From positions 22,611-86,610 of the forward strand of contig NZ_KE384314.1 of assembly GCF_000425145.1 (NCBI RefSeq): a DNA stretch of 64,000 nt, read 5' to 3'. Numbering within the stretch: position 1 is the stretch's first letter; each line of letters starts with the position of its first letter. This document shows positions 6,902 to 16,199 of the stretch, in pieces. This DNA is from Pedobacter glucosidilyticus DSM 23534 (lineage in GTDB: Bacteria; Bacteroidota; Bacteroidia; Sphingobacteriales; Sphingobacteriaceae). Below the pieces are notes generated by a model. That model was not told where the DNA came from. It saw only the letters and a program-made list of their open reading frames with translations, and did no database searches. The translations under genes and the position numbers were made by a program.

Positions 6902-7295
6902 TTTTTGAAAAAGATAAATCCTTCATGAGGGATTTTAATCAGAATAAACAAAAATTAATTAGAGACCTGTTTACTTACAAACAGAAAAAGATGTCGAAAT
7001 TATCAGCAGAGGTTTAGGCCCTGGTGACAAACAGAGGTCTTCGTCGTAGTAAACGAATAGATGTGTGTAAATCAGAAAGCAACATATAGAAATTAAGCAC
7101 CTTTTTAAGGGCTGTTAATTTCTTGAAGGTATGTAAGTTTTGTTGTTTCATTTCTTTTATCCATCAGCCACTTAGGGCTAATATTTGACGCAAAAGAGCG
7201 TATTATTTTTATTAATTACAATAAAAAAATGCAATTAATATGAATATAACACAGAGGTGCTTTTAAGATTACATAACACCTCTGTGCGAAAGTTA
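6902..7295 (-). promoter_or_regulatory. Arginine-operon upstream region with candidate promoter, operator and leader hairpins
   Basis: 394 bases without a gene. Reading toward the arginine operon (minus): a hairpin with nine-base outer arms at 7088-7096 and 7115-7123; CTGTTT-N6-AAACAG at 6967-6984; a possible promoter with TTTG (6981-6978), 20 bases, then TAATTTTTG (6957-6949), close to TAnnTTTG but one base longer; and a near-perfect 20-bp palindrome at 6916-6935 (AAATCC, TCATGA, GGATTT arms with one mismatched pair) just before the GNAT start. The palindrome is a candidate repressor site. The promoter call is weak. Confidence 0.4.
7250..7286 (-). terminator. Hairpin downstream of the desaturase gene
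   Basis: CACAGAGGTG (7250-7259) and CACCTCTGTG (7277-7286) form a perfect ten-base stem with a 17-base loop, 10 bases past the desaturase stop. There is no strong T-run directly after it on the minus strand (a T7 run comes about 20 bases later), so it may be a terminator or an mRNA-end stabiliser. Confidence 0.5.
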
Positions 7296-8024
7296 TTAAA
7301 CCTTTCTTAATTTGATAATTTTTACCCAATGTAAAACCTTTAAAATAGGGTAAACTGGATCAAACTCGAACCATTTTTTTGCAAAATTTGGACTGTTTGG
7401 AAACTTATGGTGATTGTTCTGAAAAAGCTCTCCTAACATAAAGAAATCAAAAGGAGTTGAGTTTTTAGATTTATCATCATTATCGAAATTTGAATAACCG
7501 TATTTGTGGCCACACCAATTAACAATAGCTCCATGTAATGGACCCATAATAAAATGGATTGGTAATAATAAAAACATCCACCAAGAGGTTGCAAAAAATA
7601 CATAAAATGCAATGTAACCTAAGCCAAATAAAATTCTAGTGATAAAAGAAGAAGCTACTTTATCTATAAATTTCCACTCTGGATAGTTCCCTTTAAACTC
7701 TTTATCCGCTTGTAAGGTTCCTTCTGCAAAGCCATTATACATACCTCTAGTGTTCCACATCATTTGAAAAACATCTTCAAAAAAATGTGGCGAGTGTGGA
7801 TCTTTCTCTGTGTCTGAGAAAGCATGGTGCATACGATGCATAATAGCATAAGCTTTAGGCACTAAATAAGATGCTCCCTGACTAAACCATGTAAAAATGT
7901 AAAAGGCTTTCTCCCAGAACTTGTTTAAGGTAAACATTTTGTGAGAAGCATAACGGTGAAGGTAGAAAGTTTGGGCAAAAAGGGACAAAAACCAGTGTGC
8001 CAAAAAGAAAATAAGAATGTACAT
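7296..8024 (-). CDS. Acyl-CoA desaturase (fatty acid delta-9-type)
   Basis: 242 aa integral membrane di-iron enzyme that introduces a double bond into fatty acyl chains. Histidine boxes: HRYASH (23-28), HRMHH (63-67) and NNHH (203-206), plus the HGAIVNWCGH segment (164-173). Hydrophobic stretches occur at 1-18, about 40-60 and 132-162. It is short compared with animal stearoyl-CoA desaturases but normal for bacteria. It stands alone between the arginine operon and the TPR gene. The exact acyl substrate and position are not determinable. Confidence 0.88.
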   Translation of the reverse strand: MYILIFFLAHWFLSLFAQTFYLHRYASHKMFTLNKFWEKAFYIFTWFSQGASYLVPKAYAIMHRMHHAFSDTEKDPHSPHFFEDVFQMMWNTRGMYNGFAEGTLQADKEFKGNYPEWKFIDKVASSFITRILFGLGYIAFYVFFATSWWMFLLLPIHFIMGPLHGAIVNWCGHKYGYSNFDNDDKSKNSTPFDFFMLGELFQNNHHKFPNSPNFAKKWFEFDPVYPILKVLHWVKIIKLRKV

Positions 8025-8109
8025 GTGTGATTTTAAAAATTCAGATAATATAATCTGGTTGCTAAATTAAGGTAATTGTTTATTATCTACTAAAAACATA
8101 GAATAAATT

Positions 8110-9150
8110 TTAGCGATAAATATTAGAATTAACGTAACTTTCACGCTCTTTGTTATAGATGACGCTATATATTTCTGCTTTTTCTTTACTTCCCAGTTTA
8201 AAATAGGTAATAGCAAGATTTTTTAAAACATCAAATTGAAAGCGTTCGTTTTGATGATTAATAAGCTTTTCTGCCTTTTGTAAATCTATTAAAGCAAGAT
8301 CATAATCTTTTATTTTATTTTTAACTTTTGCCAACATCAGTAAAGAACGTATGATACCTTCTTGTTGTTGAATTTTGTTTGCTAAAATATTTGCTTGTAC
8401 GAAGAACCATTTAGCTTCTGTAAACTTGTTCTGGAATAAATATATCCGCCCCAATTGCATATAACAATCAATTTCAGCTTGTTTGCTATTAAGCTTGTAA
8501 GCTATAAGTAAAGTTTTGGTTAAAATTTGTTGCTCTGCTTGTTTAAAATATCCTGCCTTTAGCCATAGCTCGTTTTGTTGTAGTAAAGCATTTATATAAC
8601 TTTTATCGTTTTGGCTAATACGAAAACCTGCCAAAGCAATGGTATTATAATCTGCTGCGGCTTTGTCTTCACCAAAAATTACCGCTAGTTGATATAGAAA
8701 ACTAGCTATTTGTGCAACTTTAGCGTGGTTAAGTTGCATTTGATACAGGATTAGAGCTTTATTAAAATGATGGTAAGCTATATTTAAATCGCCTGCTAGG
8801 GTTTCTGTTACAGCCATCATCATGTATAAACCTGCCTGTCTTTCTTTCAAATTTGCCTCTGAATAAAAAATCAGTTGCTGAGGTAAGGAATTAAAATAAA
8901 GTTGATGCTGATGATAAGTTATTGCACTTATCCCAATATTTAAACTTAAAACATCGCTTATTTTTTTGATAAGCTCTTGAGGGTTTAATAAAGCTAATTC
9001 ATCTGCTATGAGACTGTTATTAAAAGATTTAATAAATACAGTATCAACAAATTTTTGTTGAGGAGTAGGGTAAGAATTAAGCTTTTTGTTTGCAAAACTA
9101 TCTTCTAACACAAAAATAAAAAACGTTGATAATAATAACAGACGTAGCAT
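8110..9150 (-). CDS. Exported TPR-repeat protein of unknown function
   Basis: 346 aa. An N-terminal hydrophobic signal (about 1-20) is followed by helical repeats that look like tetratricopeptide repeats, for example LAGDLNIAYHHFNKALILYQ, CYMQLGRIYLFQNKFTEAKWFF and SLLMLAKVKNKIKDYDLALIDLQKAEKL, and FQFDVLKNLAITYFKLGSKEKAEIY. It resembles the periplasmic TPR part of Bacteroidota sensor kinases, but no transmembrane helix or kinase domain follows. It may be a periplasmic scaffold. No function can be assigned; the short spacers give no clear operon partner. Confidence 0.6.
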   Translation of the reverse strand: MLRLLLLSTFFIFVLEDSFANKKLNSYPTPQQKFVDTVFIKSFNNSLIADELALLNPQELIKKISDVLSLNIGISAITYHQHQLYFNSLPQQLIFYSEANLKERQAGLYMMMAVTETLAGDLNIAYHHFNKALILYQMQLNHAKVAQIASFLYQLAVIFGEDKAAADYNTIALAGFRISQNDKSYINALLQQNELWLKAGYFKQAEQQILTKTLLIAYKLNSKQAEIDCYMQLGRIYLFQNKFTEAKWFFVQANILANKIQQQEGIIRSLLMLAKVKNKIKDYDLALIDLQKAEKLINHQNERFQFDVLKNLAITYFKLGSKEKAEIYSVIYNKERESYVNSNIYR

Positions 9151-9184
9151 TTACATGTTTAAGAAGTAAAAGAAAGAAAAAAAA

Positions 9185-10051
9185 TTAAATAATCCTTCTT
9201 AATCTTTTTGCACTTATTTTTATACTCTCATAAGGGTCAATATCAAAATTTTCTTGCTCTACGATAGGATATTTAAGTCCGGCAGTTTTAGCTTCTTTTA
9301 TAAAAGACTCAAAATTTATGGTTCCGCTGCCTATTTCAGTATTCTTTGCAGGATTAACTTCATCCATATCTTTAACATGCCATAAAGTAAAACGTCCTTT
9401 ATAATCTTTAAATAATTTTACAACATCCTGTTTAGCTCTAACAGCCCAGTATAAATCTAATTCGAACTCTATTTTAGGACTTGTGTGTTCTAATAAAATT
9501 TCATAGGCCGTTTTATTTCCTAGTTGTTTAAACTCAAAATCGTGATTATGGTAGGCTAATGTTAATTCTTCATTTTCTAGTTTGAGTGCGGCTTTATTAA
9601 GCTTATCGGCAAAAGCTTTTACGCTTTCTACGGTATTAAATATTTGAGGATTAATAAAAGGAACTATAATATAAGTTTGCTTCAATATTTTTGCCGCCTC
9701 TATGTAAGAAGCTAAAATATTATCATCACCTGTTTTTTCCCAATCGCTAAATTCGTAATGGGCACTTGGGCAAGTAAGGTTATACTTATCTAAAAGTTGT
9801 TTAAACTGTGTTGGTTTTAAACCCCAGAAACCATCTTTTACCGAGTAACCATAGGCTTCTACCCAAGAATAACCTGCTTTTGATACCTCAGCAATTACAT
9901 TTTCTACACCTTTAGAAAATTCGTTTCTTAACGAATATAGTTGTATCCCTATTCTTTTTTTATCATCTACCAAACATCCAAGATTTGGTAATACTAAAAC
10001 CGATGCGGCAGCTAAGCCTACCTGCCTTAAAAATACTCTTCTGTTATCCAT
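9185..10051 (-). CDS. Sugar phosphate isomerase/epimerase-like TIM barrel, exported
   Basis: 288 aa. An N-terminal twin-arginine-like start (NRRVFLRQVG) with a hydrophobic stretch ending LPNLGC, so probably a Tat-exported lipoprotein with Cys-26. The body is an AP-endonuclease-2/xylose-isomerase-like barrel: IGIQLYSLRNEF, AYHNHDFEF, FELDLYWAVRA, LWHVKDMD and IVEQENFD carry the usual Glu/His/Asp metal ligands. It ends the ten-gene operon that starts with the GMC enzyme at 19332. In comparable clusters such barrels act on 3-keto sugars by isomerisation or elimination; that role here is inferred. Confidence 0.75.
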   Translation of the reverse strand: MDNRRVFLRQVGLAAASVLVLPNLGCLVDDKKRIGIQLYSLRNEFSKGVENVIAEVSKAGYSWVEAYGYSVKDGFWGLKPTQFKQLLDKYNLTCPSAHYEFSDWEKTGDDNILASYIEAAKILKQTYIIVPFINPQIFNTVESVKAFADKLNKAALKLENEELTLAYHNHDFEFKQLGNKTAYEILLEHTSPKIEFELDLYWAVRAKQDVVKLFKDYKGRFTLWHVKDMDEVNPAKNTEIGSGTINFESFIKEAKTAGLKYPIVEQENFDIDPYESIKISAKRLRRII

Positions 10052-10063
10052 TTTAAATAAAAA

Positions 10064-10951
10064 CTAAACATCACAAATTTTTACTGCTTGATATAAAGAT
10101 GCTATTTTATTTTCTTTTATCGGAATAAATTCTTGTGCAACATAACCTTTAAAACCTGTTGCTACAATGGCTTTCATAATAGCCGGATAGTTGAGCTCTT
10201 GGCTATCATCTATCTCATTTCTGCCTGGTACGCCAGCTGTGTGGTAGTGCGCAATATAAGGGTGGCTATCTCTTATGGTATGGATAACATCTCCTTCATC
10301 TACCTGCATGTGGTAAATATCATAAAGTAATTTGAAATTTTCTGAGCCAACTCTTTTACAAAGTTCAACACCCCAAGCTGTTTTATCAGCAAAATAATCT
10401 TTATGGTTAATTTTACTGTTTAAAAGTTCCATTACCAAGGTTACTTTATGCTTTTCTGCTAGTGCCATCAGCTTTTTTAAACCTTTAGCTGCATTGTTTA
10501 AACCTGTTTCATCATCCATACCTCTGCGGTTTCCGCTAAAACAAATGAGATTTTTATAACCTGCTTTAGCAACTATAGGAATCATTTCGGTATAATTCTG
10601 GATAAGCTTCTCATGAAAATTAGGCTCTGCAAAGCCATCAACCAAATTGATTTCTGCGCCGTTACACATGCTAGAATCTATACCATGTTTTTTGAGAATA
10701 TCCCACTCTTTAGGACCAACCAAATCGATAGCTTTTATACCTATTTTTTTTGATAAAATACAAAGCTCTTCTAAAGACAAGAAACCATAAGTCCATTTAC
10801 ATACTGCGTGGTTAATATTGCCTTTTAGTTTGGTGCTTTGTTCTCCATCTAAGGGGTGTGCAAAATTTAGCATAGGTATTGAAGTTAAAGCGGCAGTTCC
10901 TGTCACTATATTTTTAATAACCGTTCTTCTATTCGTTATTTTAGGCATCAT
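10064..10951 (-). CDS. Hydroxypyruvate-isomerase-like TIM barrel, exported
   Basis: 295 aa with a twin-arginine-type leader (TNRRTVIKNIVTGTAALTSIPML). The barrel shows CKWTYGFLSLEELC, ICFSGNRRGMDDETG, VTLVMELLNSKINHKDYF, KLLYDIYHMQVDEGDV and HYHTAGVPGRNEID, the pattern of the hydroxypyruvate isomerase branch of the xylose-isomerase-like superfamily. The leader implies work in the periplasm rather than on cytosolic hydroxypyruvate. It lies 8 bases downstream of the MFS gene in the same operon. Confidence 0.75.
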   Translation of the reverse strand: MMPKITNRRTVIKNIVTGTAALTSIPMLNFAHPLDGEQSTKLKGNINHAVCKWTYGFLSLEELCILSKKIGIKAIDLVGPKEWDILKKHGIDSSMCNGAEINLVDGFAEPNFHEKLIQNYTEMIPIVAKAGYKNLICFSGNRRGMDDETGLNNAAKGLKKLMALAEKHKVTLVMELLNSKINHKDYFADKTAWGVELCKRVGSENFKLLYDIYHMQVDEGDVIHTIRDSHPYIAHYHTAGVPGRNEIDDSQELNYPAIMKAIVATGFKGYVAQEFIPIKENKIASLYQAVKICDV

Positions 10952-10959
10952 GATGCAAA

Positions 10960-12228
10960 TTAATGAGTTAAAGCCTGTTTTTTCCTATTCTTCATATAGA
11001 TTACCAAACCTGTGAAAGCTACCACTAAAATCATTGGAATTACCATAGTAGCTTGCAACACTTCTGGACCGGCTGCATTTTTCGCTTGGTTAAGTAAGTT
11101 AGCCATTTCTGTACCTGGTGCAGCACTTAAATACTCAGCTTCATTAGCACCAACAGGCAGTTTTTTAACGATTAATCTATCGTAAAAACCACCCATAAAA
11201 ATGGTATAAATAGAAACTGCAAACATACCAGCACCACCCATCAGGTTTAAACCTAAAGCACCTGATTTTGGTATATTCTCTGCCACAAAGCCTAACATGG
11301 TAGGCCAGAAATAACATACGCCTAAGCCAAAAATAAAGGCTGCAAAATAAATAGCATTTCCTGTTAAAGTACTTAATAAGTATAAACCTAAAGCAGCTAA
11401 AATAGCAGAAATTAACAATACCCCTTGCGGAGAAAAACGGTGAACAATAGGTTCTGCCAAGCCTCTTCCTATAACCATTACACCTGTGGTAAGGGTTAAT
11501 ATCAGGATAGCATTATCGGTAACGTTTTTAAGTAATACATCTATCCATTGGCCTGTAAAAAGCTCGGTAATAGCTGTGCCAAACATGCAAATGAACATGA
11601 AAATAAATAAAGGCGATGTTACCGATTTATACATGGTAGCTGTAGAAACACCAGAAGCTACACGCTCTGTTACTGGAAAATCTAATTTAGAGAATAAGTA
11701 ACCGTATACCAAGGTTGGCACTATCATGACAGCTACTTGTATTTGCCAACTTAAACCTAGGCTGTTAAATAAAATTACGATAAGTGTTCCTAAAAATATA
11801 CCACCTGGGAACCATAAATGAAAATGGTTTAGCTTGGTAGTTTTATTATCAGGATAAATGGTTGCAACTAATGGGTTACAAGCTGCTTCTACTGTTCCGT
11901 TAGCAATACCAATAAGTAAAGTAGAAATGAAAAGTGTCCAATATCCTTGTGCAAAAATAGTTAAGACAATACCTAGCAAATGAAAGATAAAGGCCATCAC
12001 CAATAATCTTTTCATACCAATGGCATCAACAATAAAACCACCTATAACTACAGCTAAAGGGAAACCCCAAAAAGCGGTAGCTGTTATCGTACCTAATTCT
12101 GTTGCGGTTAATTGAAAATCTGTTCCTAGTTTTCCTAAGATACCGGCCCTTATCCCGAAAGATAAAGAGGTAACCAACAGCGCAAGACAGCTTGCCCAAA
12201 ATAGTTGGCTTTTATTAATATTATTCAT
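10960..12228 (-). CDS. MFS transporter, sugar/nucleoside-permease-like
   Basis: 422 aa with about 12 hydrophobic segments. The N-terminal half has WASCLALLVTSLSFGIRAGILG and a loop-2/3 motif AVVIGGFIVDAIGMKRLL typical of the major facilitator superfamily; the overall look is that of the fucose/nucleoside permease-like branch often found in Bacteroidota sugar operons. It probably brings the product of the periplasmic enzymes into the cytosol. Substrate unknown. Confidence 0.8.
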   Translation of the reverse strand: MNNINKSQLFWASCLALLVTSLSFGIRAGILGKLGTDFQLTATELGTITATAFWGFPLAVVIGGFIVDAIGMKRLLVMAFIFHLLGIVLTIFAQGYWTLFISTLLIGIANGTVEAACNPLVATIYPDNKTTKLNHFHLWFPGGIFLGTLIVILFNSLGLSWQIQVAVMIVPTLVYGYLFSKLDFPVTERVASGVSTATMYKSVTSPLFIFMFICMFGTAITELFTGQWIDVLLKNVTDNAILILTLTTGVMVIGRGLAEPIVHRFSPQGVLLISAILAALGLYLLSTLTGNAIYFAAFIFGLGVCYFWPTMLGFVAENIPKSGALGLNLMGGAGMFAVSIYTIFMGGFYDRLIVKKLPVGANEAEYLSAAPGTEMANLLNQAKNAAGPEVLQATMVIPMILVVAFTGLVIYMKNRKKQALTH

Positions 12229-12264
12229 TTAAAATTGGGTTAGGTTATAATTGGTTGGTTTGAA

Positions 12265-12954
12265 TTAAAGCGCTTTTATCATGATGTTTTTAAACCAAAC
12301 TTCATCGCCATGGTCTTGTAATACAATTTTTCCTGATTTAAATTTACCAAAATCAGGCATGGTTTTGAACTTACTGGCAGCAACCATTTTGTTCCAAGCA
12401 TCATCCCACATGGTGGTAGAAACTACTTTAACTCCGTTTAAATAAAATTCTAACTTGCCATTATTGCTTATAATTTCTGCCTTATTCCACTCGCCAGCTG
12501 GCTTAACGGTTTCTTTGCTACAAGGAATTAAATCATACAAATCTCCAGCTCTGTGTTTAAATATTTTAGCATCCGGATGACCATCATTATCTAAAACCTG
12601 CATTTCTGGACCAGTAAGGTATGGTTGTGGATATTTTTTAGCATCCTCAAGCACATTGAACATGATGCCACTATTTCCTTTTTTAGCAACTTTCCATTCT
12701 AATTTTAAATGAAAGTTTGCGTAATCTTTATCAGTAGCTAAGTCTCCACGTTGAGCCTTATCTGCAACAGGTTTAAAATGGAGAACACCATCTTCTACCG
12801 TCCAAGCGGTACCTGTTTCTGCTTTACCGTAAGTATGCCAACCTTGAGTACCGTTTGCTAATAAATTTTCCCAGCCTTTATTAGCTTTCATTTTTTGCGA
12901 TTTACATGATAGCGTTACCAATAACACCAACATACAGGTTAAAATACTTCTCAT
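12265..12954 (-). CDS. DUF1080 (3-keto-disaccharide hydrolase family) lipoprotein
   Basis: 229 aa. A lipobox LLVTLSC (Cys-17) gives a periplasmic lipoprotein. The beta-jelly-roll domain of DUF1080/PF06439 is visible: GTAWTVEDGVLHF, LATDKDYANFHLKLEWKV, GNSGIMFNV, PEMQVLDNDGHPDA and WNKAEIISNNGKLEFYLNGVKV. Members have been shown to hydrolyse 3-keto-disaccharides or 3-keto-glycosides in other Bacteroidota. The start is one base from the stop of the cytochrome gene (overlap at 12954). With the GMC dehydrogenase in the same operon, a 3-keto-glycoside hydrolase role is likely. Confidence 0.82.
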   Translation of the reverse strand: MRSILTCMLVLLVTLSCKSQKMKANKGWENLLANGTQGWHTYGKAETGTAWTVEDGVLHFKPVADKAQRGDLATDKDYANFHLKLEWKVAKKGNSGIMFNVLEDAKKYPQPYLTGPEMQVLDNDGHPDAKIFKHRAGDLYDLIPCSKETVKPAGEWNKAEIISNNGKLEFYLNGVKVVSTTMWDDAWNKMVAASKFKTMPDFGKFKSGKIVLQDHGDEVWFKNIMIKAL

Positions 12955-13349
12955 TATTTCTTAATTGTTAAAATATATTTAACCATTTCTTCAGCATCAG
13001 CTTGGCTAACTTGCGGATGAGCAGACATTGGAACTTCTCCCCAATTTCCTTGTCCGCCGTTGATAATTTTACCAGCAAGCATGGTAATATTTTCTGGTGT
13101 AGCTTCATATTTCGCAGCTACATCTGCATAAGATGGTCCTACTAATTTTTGTTGTTCTTTATGGCAACCCAAACAGTCTGATTGTGCTATTAATTGCTTA
13201 CCCTTTGGTTCTTCTACATCTGGTGTTGCTACACTTTCTGTCGCTGCAGAAGTTTCTGAATTTGTACTTTCTGTATTTTGCTGACCGCCACCACAAGCCC
13301 ATAAACTAACTGCAAGAATACTTAAACTTAATACTTTATTGATTTTCAT
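12954..13349 (-). CDS. Mono-haem cytochrome c lipoprotein
   Basis: 131 aa. Lipobox SLWAC (Cys-19), then a low-complexity Ser/Thr/Glu linker (22-48), then a class I cytochrome c fold with haem motif CLGCH (59-63) and the candidate axial Met-108 in EVPMSAH. It is the likely electron acceptor for the GMC flavoprotein in this operon, passing electrons toward the respiratory chain. Overlaps the DUF1080 gene by one base. Confidence 0.85.
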   Translation of the reverse strand: MKINKVLSLSILAVSLWACGGGQQNTESTNSETSAATESVATPDVEEPKGKQLIAQSDCLGCHKEQQKLVGPSYADVAAKYEATPENITMLAGKIINGGQGNWGEVPMSAHPQVSQADAEEMVKYILTIKK

Positions 13350-13359
13350 AATGATACTG

Positions 13360-14412
13360 TTATATACCTAAAACTTGATTATTAAAATTTGTATCGCCAC
13401 CGGAAGCTGCGAAATCATCAAAAGCTTTTTCTGTTACCCTGATGATATGATCTGCAATAAATTTTGCTCCCTCTCTGGCTCCATCTTCTGGATGCTTGAT
13501 AGCGCACTCCCATTCTAAAACTGCCCAACCATCGTAATTGTATTGTGCCAACTTGCTAAATACCGATTTGAAATTCACCTGTCCATCGCCCAAAGAGCGG
13601 AAACGTCCAGCTCTGTCTATCCAGTTTTGATAGCCGCCATAAACCCCTTGTTTGCCCGTTGGGTTAAACTCTGCATCTTTAACATGCATCATTTTTATAC
13701 GCTCATGGTAAATATCGATAAAAGCCAAATAATCTAAACATTGTAATACAAAATGCGAAGGATCATACAATATATTGGCTCTTTTATGATGATTTACTTT
13801 ATCTAAAAACATTTCAAAAGTTACACCATCATGTAAATCCTCGCCAGGATGTAGTTCATAACAAAGGTCTACGCCATTTTCATCAAAAACGTCTAAAATA
13901 GGTTTCCAGCGTTTTGCCAGTTCATCAAAACCGGTATCAACCAAACCTGCTGGGCGTTGTGGCCAAGGGTAAACAAAAGGCCAAAGCAAAGCGCCACTAA
14001 AAGTAACGTGTGCATTTAAACCTAAATTCTTTGATGCTTGTGCGGCATACTTTAATTGCTGTACGGCCCAAGCTGTTCTAGCTTTTGGATTTTTATGTAA
14101 TTCTGCAGGAGCAAAAGCATCAAATAAATCGTTGTAAGCAGGATGTACGGCTACCAATTGCCCTTGAAGGTGTGTAGAGAGTTCGGTAATTTCTAGACCT
14201 GCTGCATTTACTTTTCCTTTGATTTCATCGGCATAAGTTTTACTTTCTGCTGCTAATTTCAGGTCTAAAAACCTACTATCATTTGTAGGTAATTGCAAGC
14301 CTTTAAAACCTAAGTCTTTTGCCCATTTACAAATATTATCTAAACTGTTAAAAGGCGCTTGGTCTCCTATAAATTGTGCTATAAATAATGCTGGTCCTTT
14401 TATTGTTTTCAT
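13360..14412 (-). CDS. Sugar phosphate isomerase/epimerase-like TIM barrel, cytosolic
   Basis: 350 aa without a signal peptide. Xylose-isomerase-like barrel: DLGFKGLQLPTND, GLNAHVTFSGAL, GVDLCYELHPGEDLHDG, ILYDPSHFVLQ, MMHVKDAEFN and WAVLEWECA provide the expected Glu/Asp/His ligands. It is one of three barrels in the operon and the only one that looks cytosolic. Beside it is a cytosolic Gfo/Idh enzyme; such pairs reduce or epimerise keto sugars. The 42-base spacer to the next gene holds a dispersed repeat word shared with 6203-6225. Confidence 0.78.
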   Translation of the reverse strand: MKTIKGPALFIAQFIGDQAPFNSLDNICKWAKDLGFKGLQLPTNDSRFLDLKLAAESKTYADEIKGKVNAAGLEITELSTHLQGQLVAVHPAYNDLFDAFAPAELHKNPKARTAWAVQQLKYAAQASKNLGLNAHVTFSGALLWPFVYPWPQRPAGLVDTGFDELAKRWKPILDVFDENGVDLCYELHPGEDLHDGVTFEMFLDKVNHHKRANILYDPSHFVLQCLDYLAFIDIYHERIKMMHVKDAEFNPTGKQGVYGGYQNWIDRAGRFRSLGDGQVNFKSVFSKLAQYNYDGWAVLEWECAIKHPEDGAREGAKFIADHIIRVTEKAFDDFAASGGDTNFNNQVLGI

Positions 14413-14454
14413 TTTTCTTTTAGATATGAGATTTGCGTATTGAGTATAGAGAAA
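14413..14454. repeat. Dispersed intergenic repeat word
   Basis: The spacer contains AGATATGAGATTTGCG and TATTGAGTATAGAG, the same words as in the argG spacer (6187-6216); a related series lies at 44261-44345. No hairpin of note here. Confidence 0.4.
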
Positions 14455-15597
14455 CTAAAAATTTATCCATTTTTGGGATGATTTTCCAGACTCGATAACT
14501 TTTTCAATAAAAGTCATCCCTCTAACACCCTCTGTTACGCTTGGATAATCAAGCGCTTCTGCTGCTGGCTGCTGCTGGTTCATTTCTGCCAAAACAGTTA
14601 AAGCAAAATTTCTATACAAGTTAGCAAAAGCTTCTAAATAACCTTCCGGATGCCCAGCTGGTGTACGTGTATTATGCGAAGCAAAAGAACTTACATAAGC
14701 ACCACCAGTTCTGAAGGTTTGCGCAGGTGCATCTAAACATTTTATAACTAAAGAATTAGCGTCCACTTGTTGCCATTCTAAACCTCCTTTTTCTCCGTAT
14801 ACTCTTATTTTAACATTATTTTCTTCACCGGCAGCTATTTGTGTAGCCATTAAAACGCCACTTGCACCGTTATTAAATTTAAGTAGAACGGCACCATCAT
14901 CATCTAATCTTCTGCCATCAATAACGGTATTAATATCAGCGCAAAGCTTAGTAACACTTAAACCAGTTACATACTCTGCAAGGTTAAAAGCATGAGTACC
15001 AATATCGCCCATGGCTCCGGCAATACCACTTTTAGATGGGTCTGTACGCCAATCGGCTTGCTTATTTTCTACCGCTGTACTTAACCAGCCTTGTGGATAT
15101 TCTACATAGATTTTTCTTATAGCTCCTAGTTTACCTGCCAAAACTTGCTGACGAGCTTCCTTCACCATAGGATAACCCGTGTAAGTATGGGTTAACAACA
15201 GTTTTTTACCTGTTTGTTGCTGTATTTTTTCTAACGCTAATGCTTCTTGAAGGGATAGTGTGATAGGTTTATCCAAAATAACATGGAAACCATTTTCTAA
15301 AGCCATTTTAGCTGGCTCGAAATGTAAATGGTTTGGTGTTACGATACTGATAACTTCTACTCTTACGTCTTCTGGTAAACTTTTCTCGGTTTCTATGAGT
15401 ATTTGGTAAGATGGATAAGCTCTCTCTGGCGATAAGCCTAACAAAGCTCCTGTTTTTGCAGATTTTTCTGCCGAGCTACTGAAAGCACCGCAAACCAGCT
15501 CGTAACAATCATCAATTCTTGCCGCAATACGGTGTACTGCCCCAATAAAAGCATCGGGACCGCCACCTATCATTCCTAATCTTAATTTCTGCTTCAT
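14455..15597 (-). CDS. Gfo/Idh/MocA-family oxidoreductase, cytosolic
   Basis: 380 aa from the ATG at 15597 ([13 protein letters not shown]). A longer reading frame reaches 15648 but would overlap the preceding gene and put 17 non-homologous residues before the Rossmann strand, so I reject it. Visible: the nucleotide-binding [44 protein letters not shown] with the EKP-like DKP motif, and [15 protein letters not shown] with the catalytic-type His. NAD(P)-dependent oxidation or reduction of a sugar-like substrate. No signal peptide. Confidence 0.82.
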   Translation of the reverse strand: MKQKLRLGMIGGGPDAFIGAVHRIAARIDDCYELVCGAFSSSAEKSAKTGALLGLSPERAYPSYQILIETEKSLPEDVRVEVISIVTPNHLHFEPAKMALENGFHVILDKPITLSLQEALALEKIQQQTGKKLLLTHTYTGYPMVKEARQQVLAGKLGAIRKIYVEYPQGWLSTAVENKQADWRTDPSKSGIAGAMGDIGTHAFNLAEYVTGLSVTKLCADINTVIDGRRLDDDGAVLLKFNNGASGVLMATQIAAGEENNVKIRVYGEKGGLEWQQVDANSLVIKCLDAPAQTFRTGGAYVSSFASHNTRTPAGHPEGYLEAFANLYRNFALTVLAEMNQQQPAAEALDYPSVTEGVRGMTFIEKVIESGKSSQKWINF

Positions 15598-15602
15598 AAA
15601 TA

Positions 15603-16175
15603 TTACGGATTTAGATAAACCGGATCTCCTTTTTTGTAAGGGATACATCCATCAAATCTGCCTGGCACTTCTACATAAGTTAAAACCTGACTACCACCTA
15701 TTTCTGACGTAAAATATCCTAATAAGGTTAGTTCTTTCATCATTCTAAAATAATGTGGTGGAGTATCTTTTTCCTTGGTTTCTTGATAAGCCTTTTGTTG
15801 TTTATCTAAATTGGTTAATAAAGCTTTTTTCTGGTCTTTGTCTAAAGCAAGAAAATCTGCTTTATATTGTTTTTTAGCTTCTTCATCAATGTTTTTTAAC
15901 CCATCAAGGAAAACTTTTTGATGCTCTTTATCATAACAATCTTTCACCATTAAGGCCATAAACTCGCCCGCTTTGGTAGCTTTGGCACCTGGTGTATTGG
16001 TTTCTGGAATAATGGTTTCTGCAATTTCATCTAATAGTAAAACATCATTGCTATTAAACAAATCATTTATTTGCTTTGGCGATGATGTACAACCTGTTAA
16101 AGTGAAAATTTCTGCCCCTAAAACAGTTCCCCCTAATAACAGGGCTACTGATGATATGGCTTCTCTTCTATTCAT
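15603..16175 (-). CDS. Gluconate 2-dehydrogenase subunit 3 family protein (Tat leader)
   Basis: 190 aa. A twin-arginine leader MNRREAISSVALLLGG and LTGC; then LLLDEIAETIIPETNTPGAKATKAGEFMALMVKDCYD, the signature of the gluconate 2-dehydrogenase gamma-like family (PF13618). In known FAD sugar dehydrogenases the small subunit carries the Tat signal and the flavin subunit is exported with it. The GMC protein at 17653 lacks a leader, so this subunit probably serves as its chaperone and export partner. Confidence 0.85.
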   Translation of the reverse strand: MNRREAISSVALLLGGTVLGAEIFTLTGCTSSPKQINDLFNSNDVLLLDEIAETIIPETNTPGAKATKAGEFMALMVKDCYDKEHQKVFLDGLKNIDEEAKKQYKADFLALDKDQKKALLTNLDKQQKAYQETKEKDTPPHYFRMMKELTLLGYFTSEIGGSQVLTYVEVPGRFDGCIPYKKGDPVYLNP

Positions 16176-16199
16176 GATTTTAATGTTTTTGGTCTTTAA

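Noticed and set aside
6967..6984. CTGTTT-N6-AAACAG as an ArgR box
   Set aside because: Does not match the known ARG box (TGAAT-type arms); kept only as part of a general regulatory region.
15598..15648. Longer start for the Gfo/Idh gene
   Set aside because: Overlaps the subunit 3 gene by 46 bases and adds residues before the Rossmann strand; ATG at 15597 fits better.
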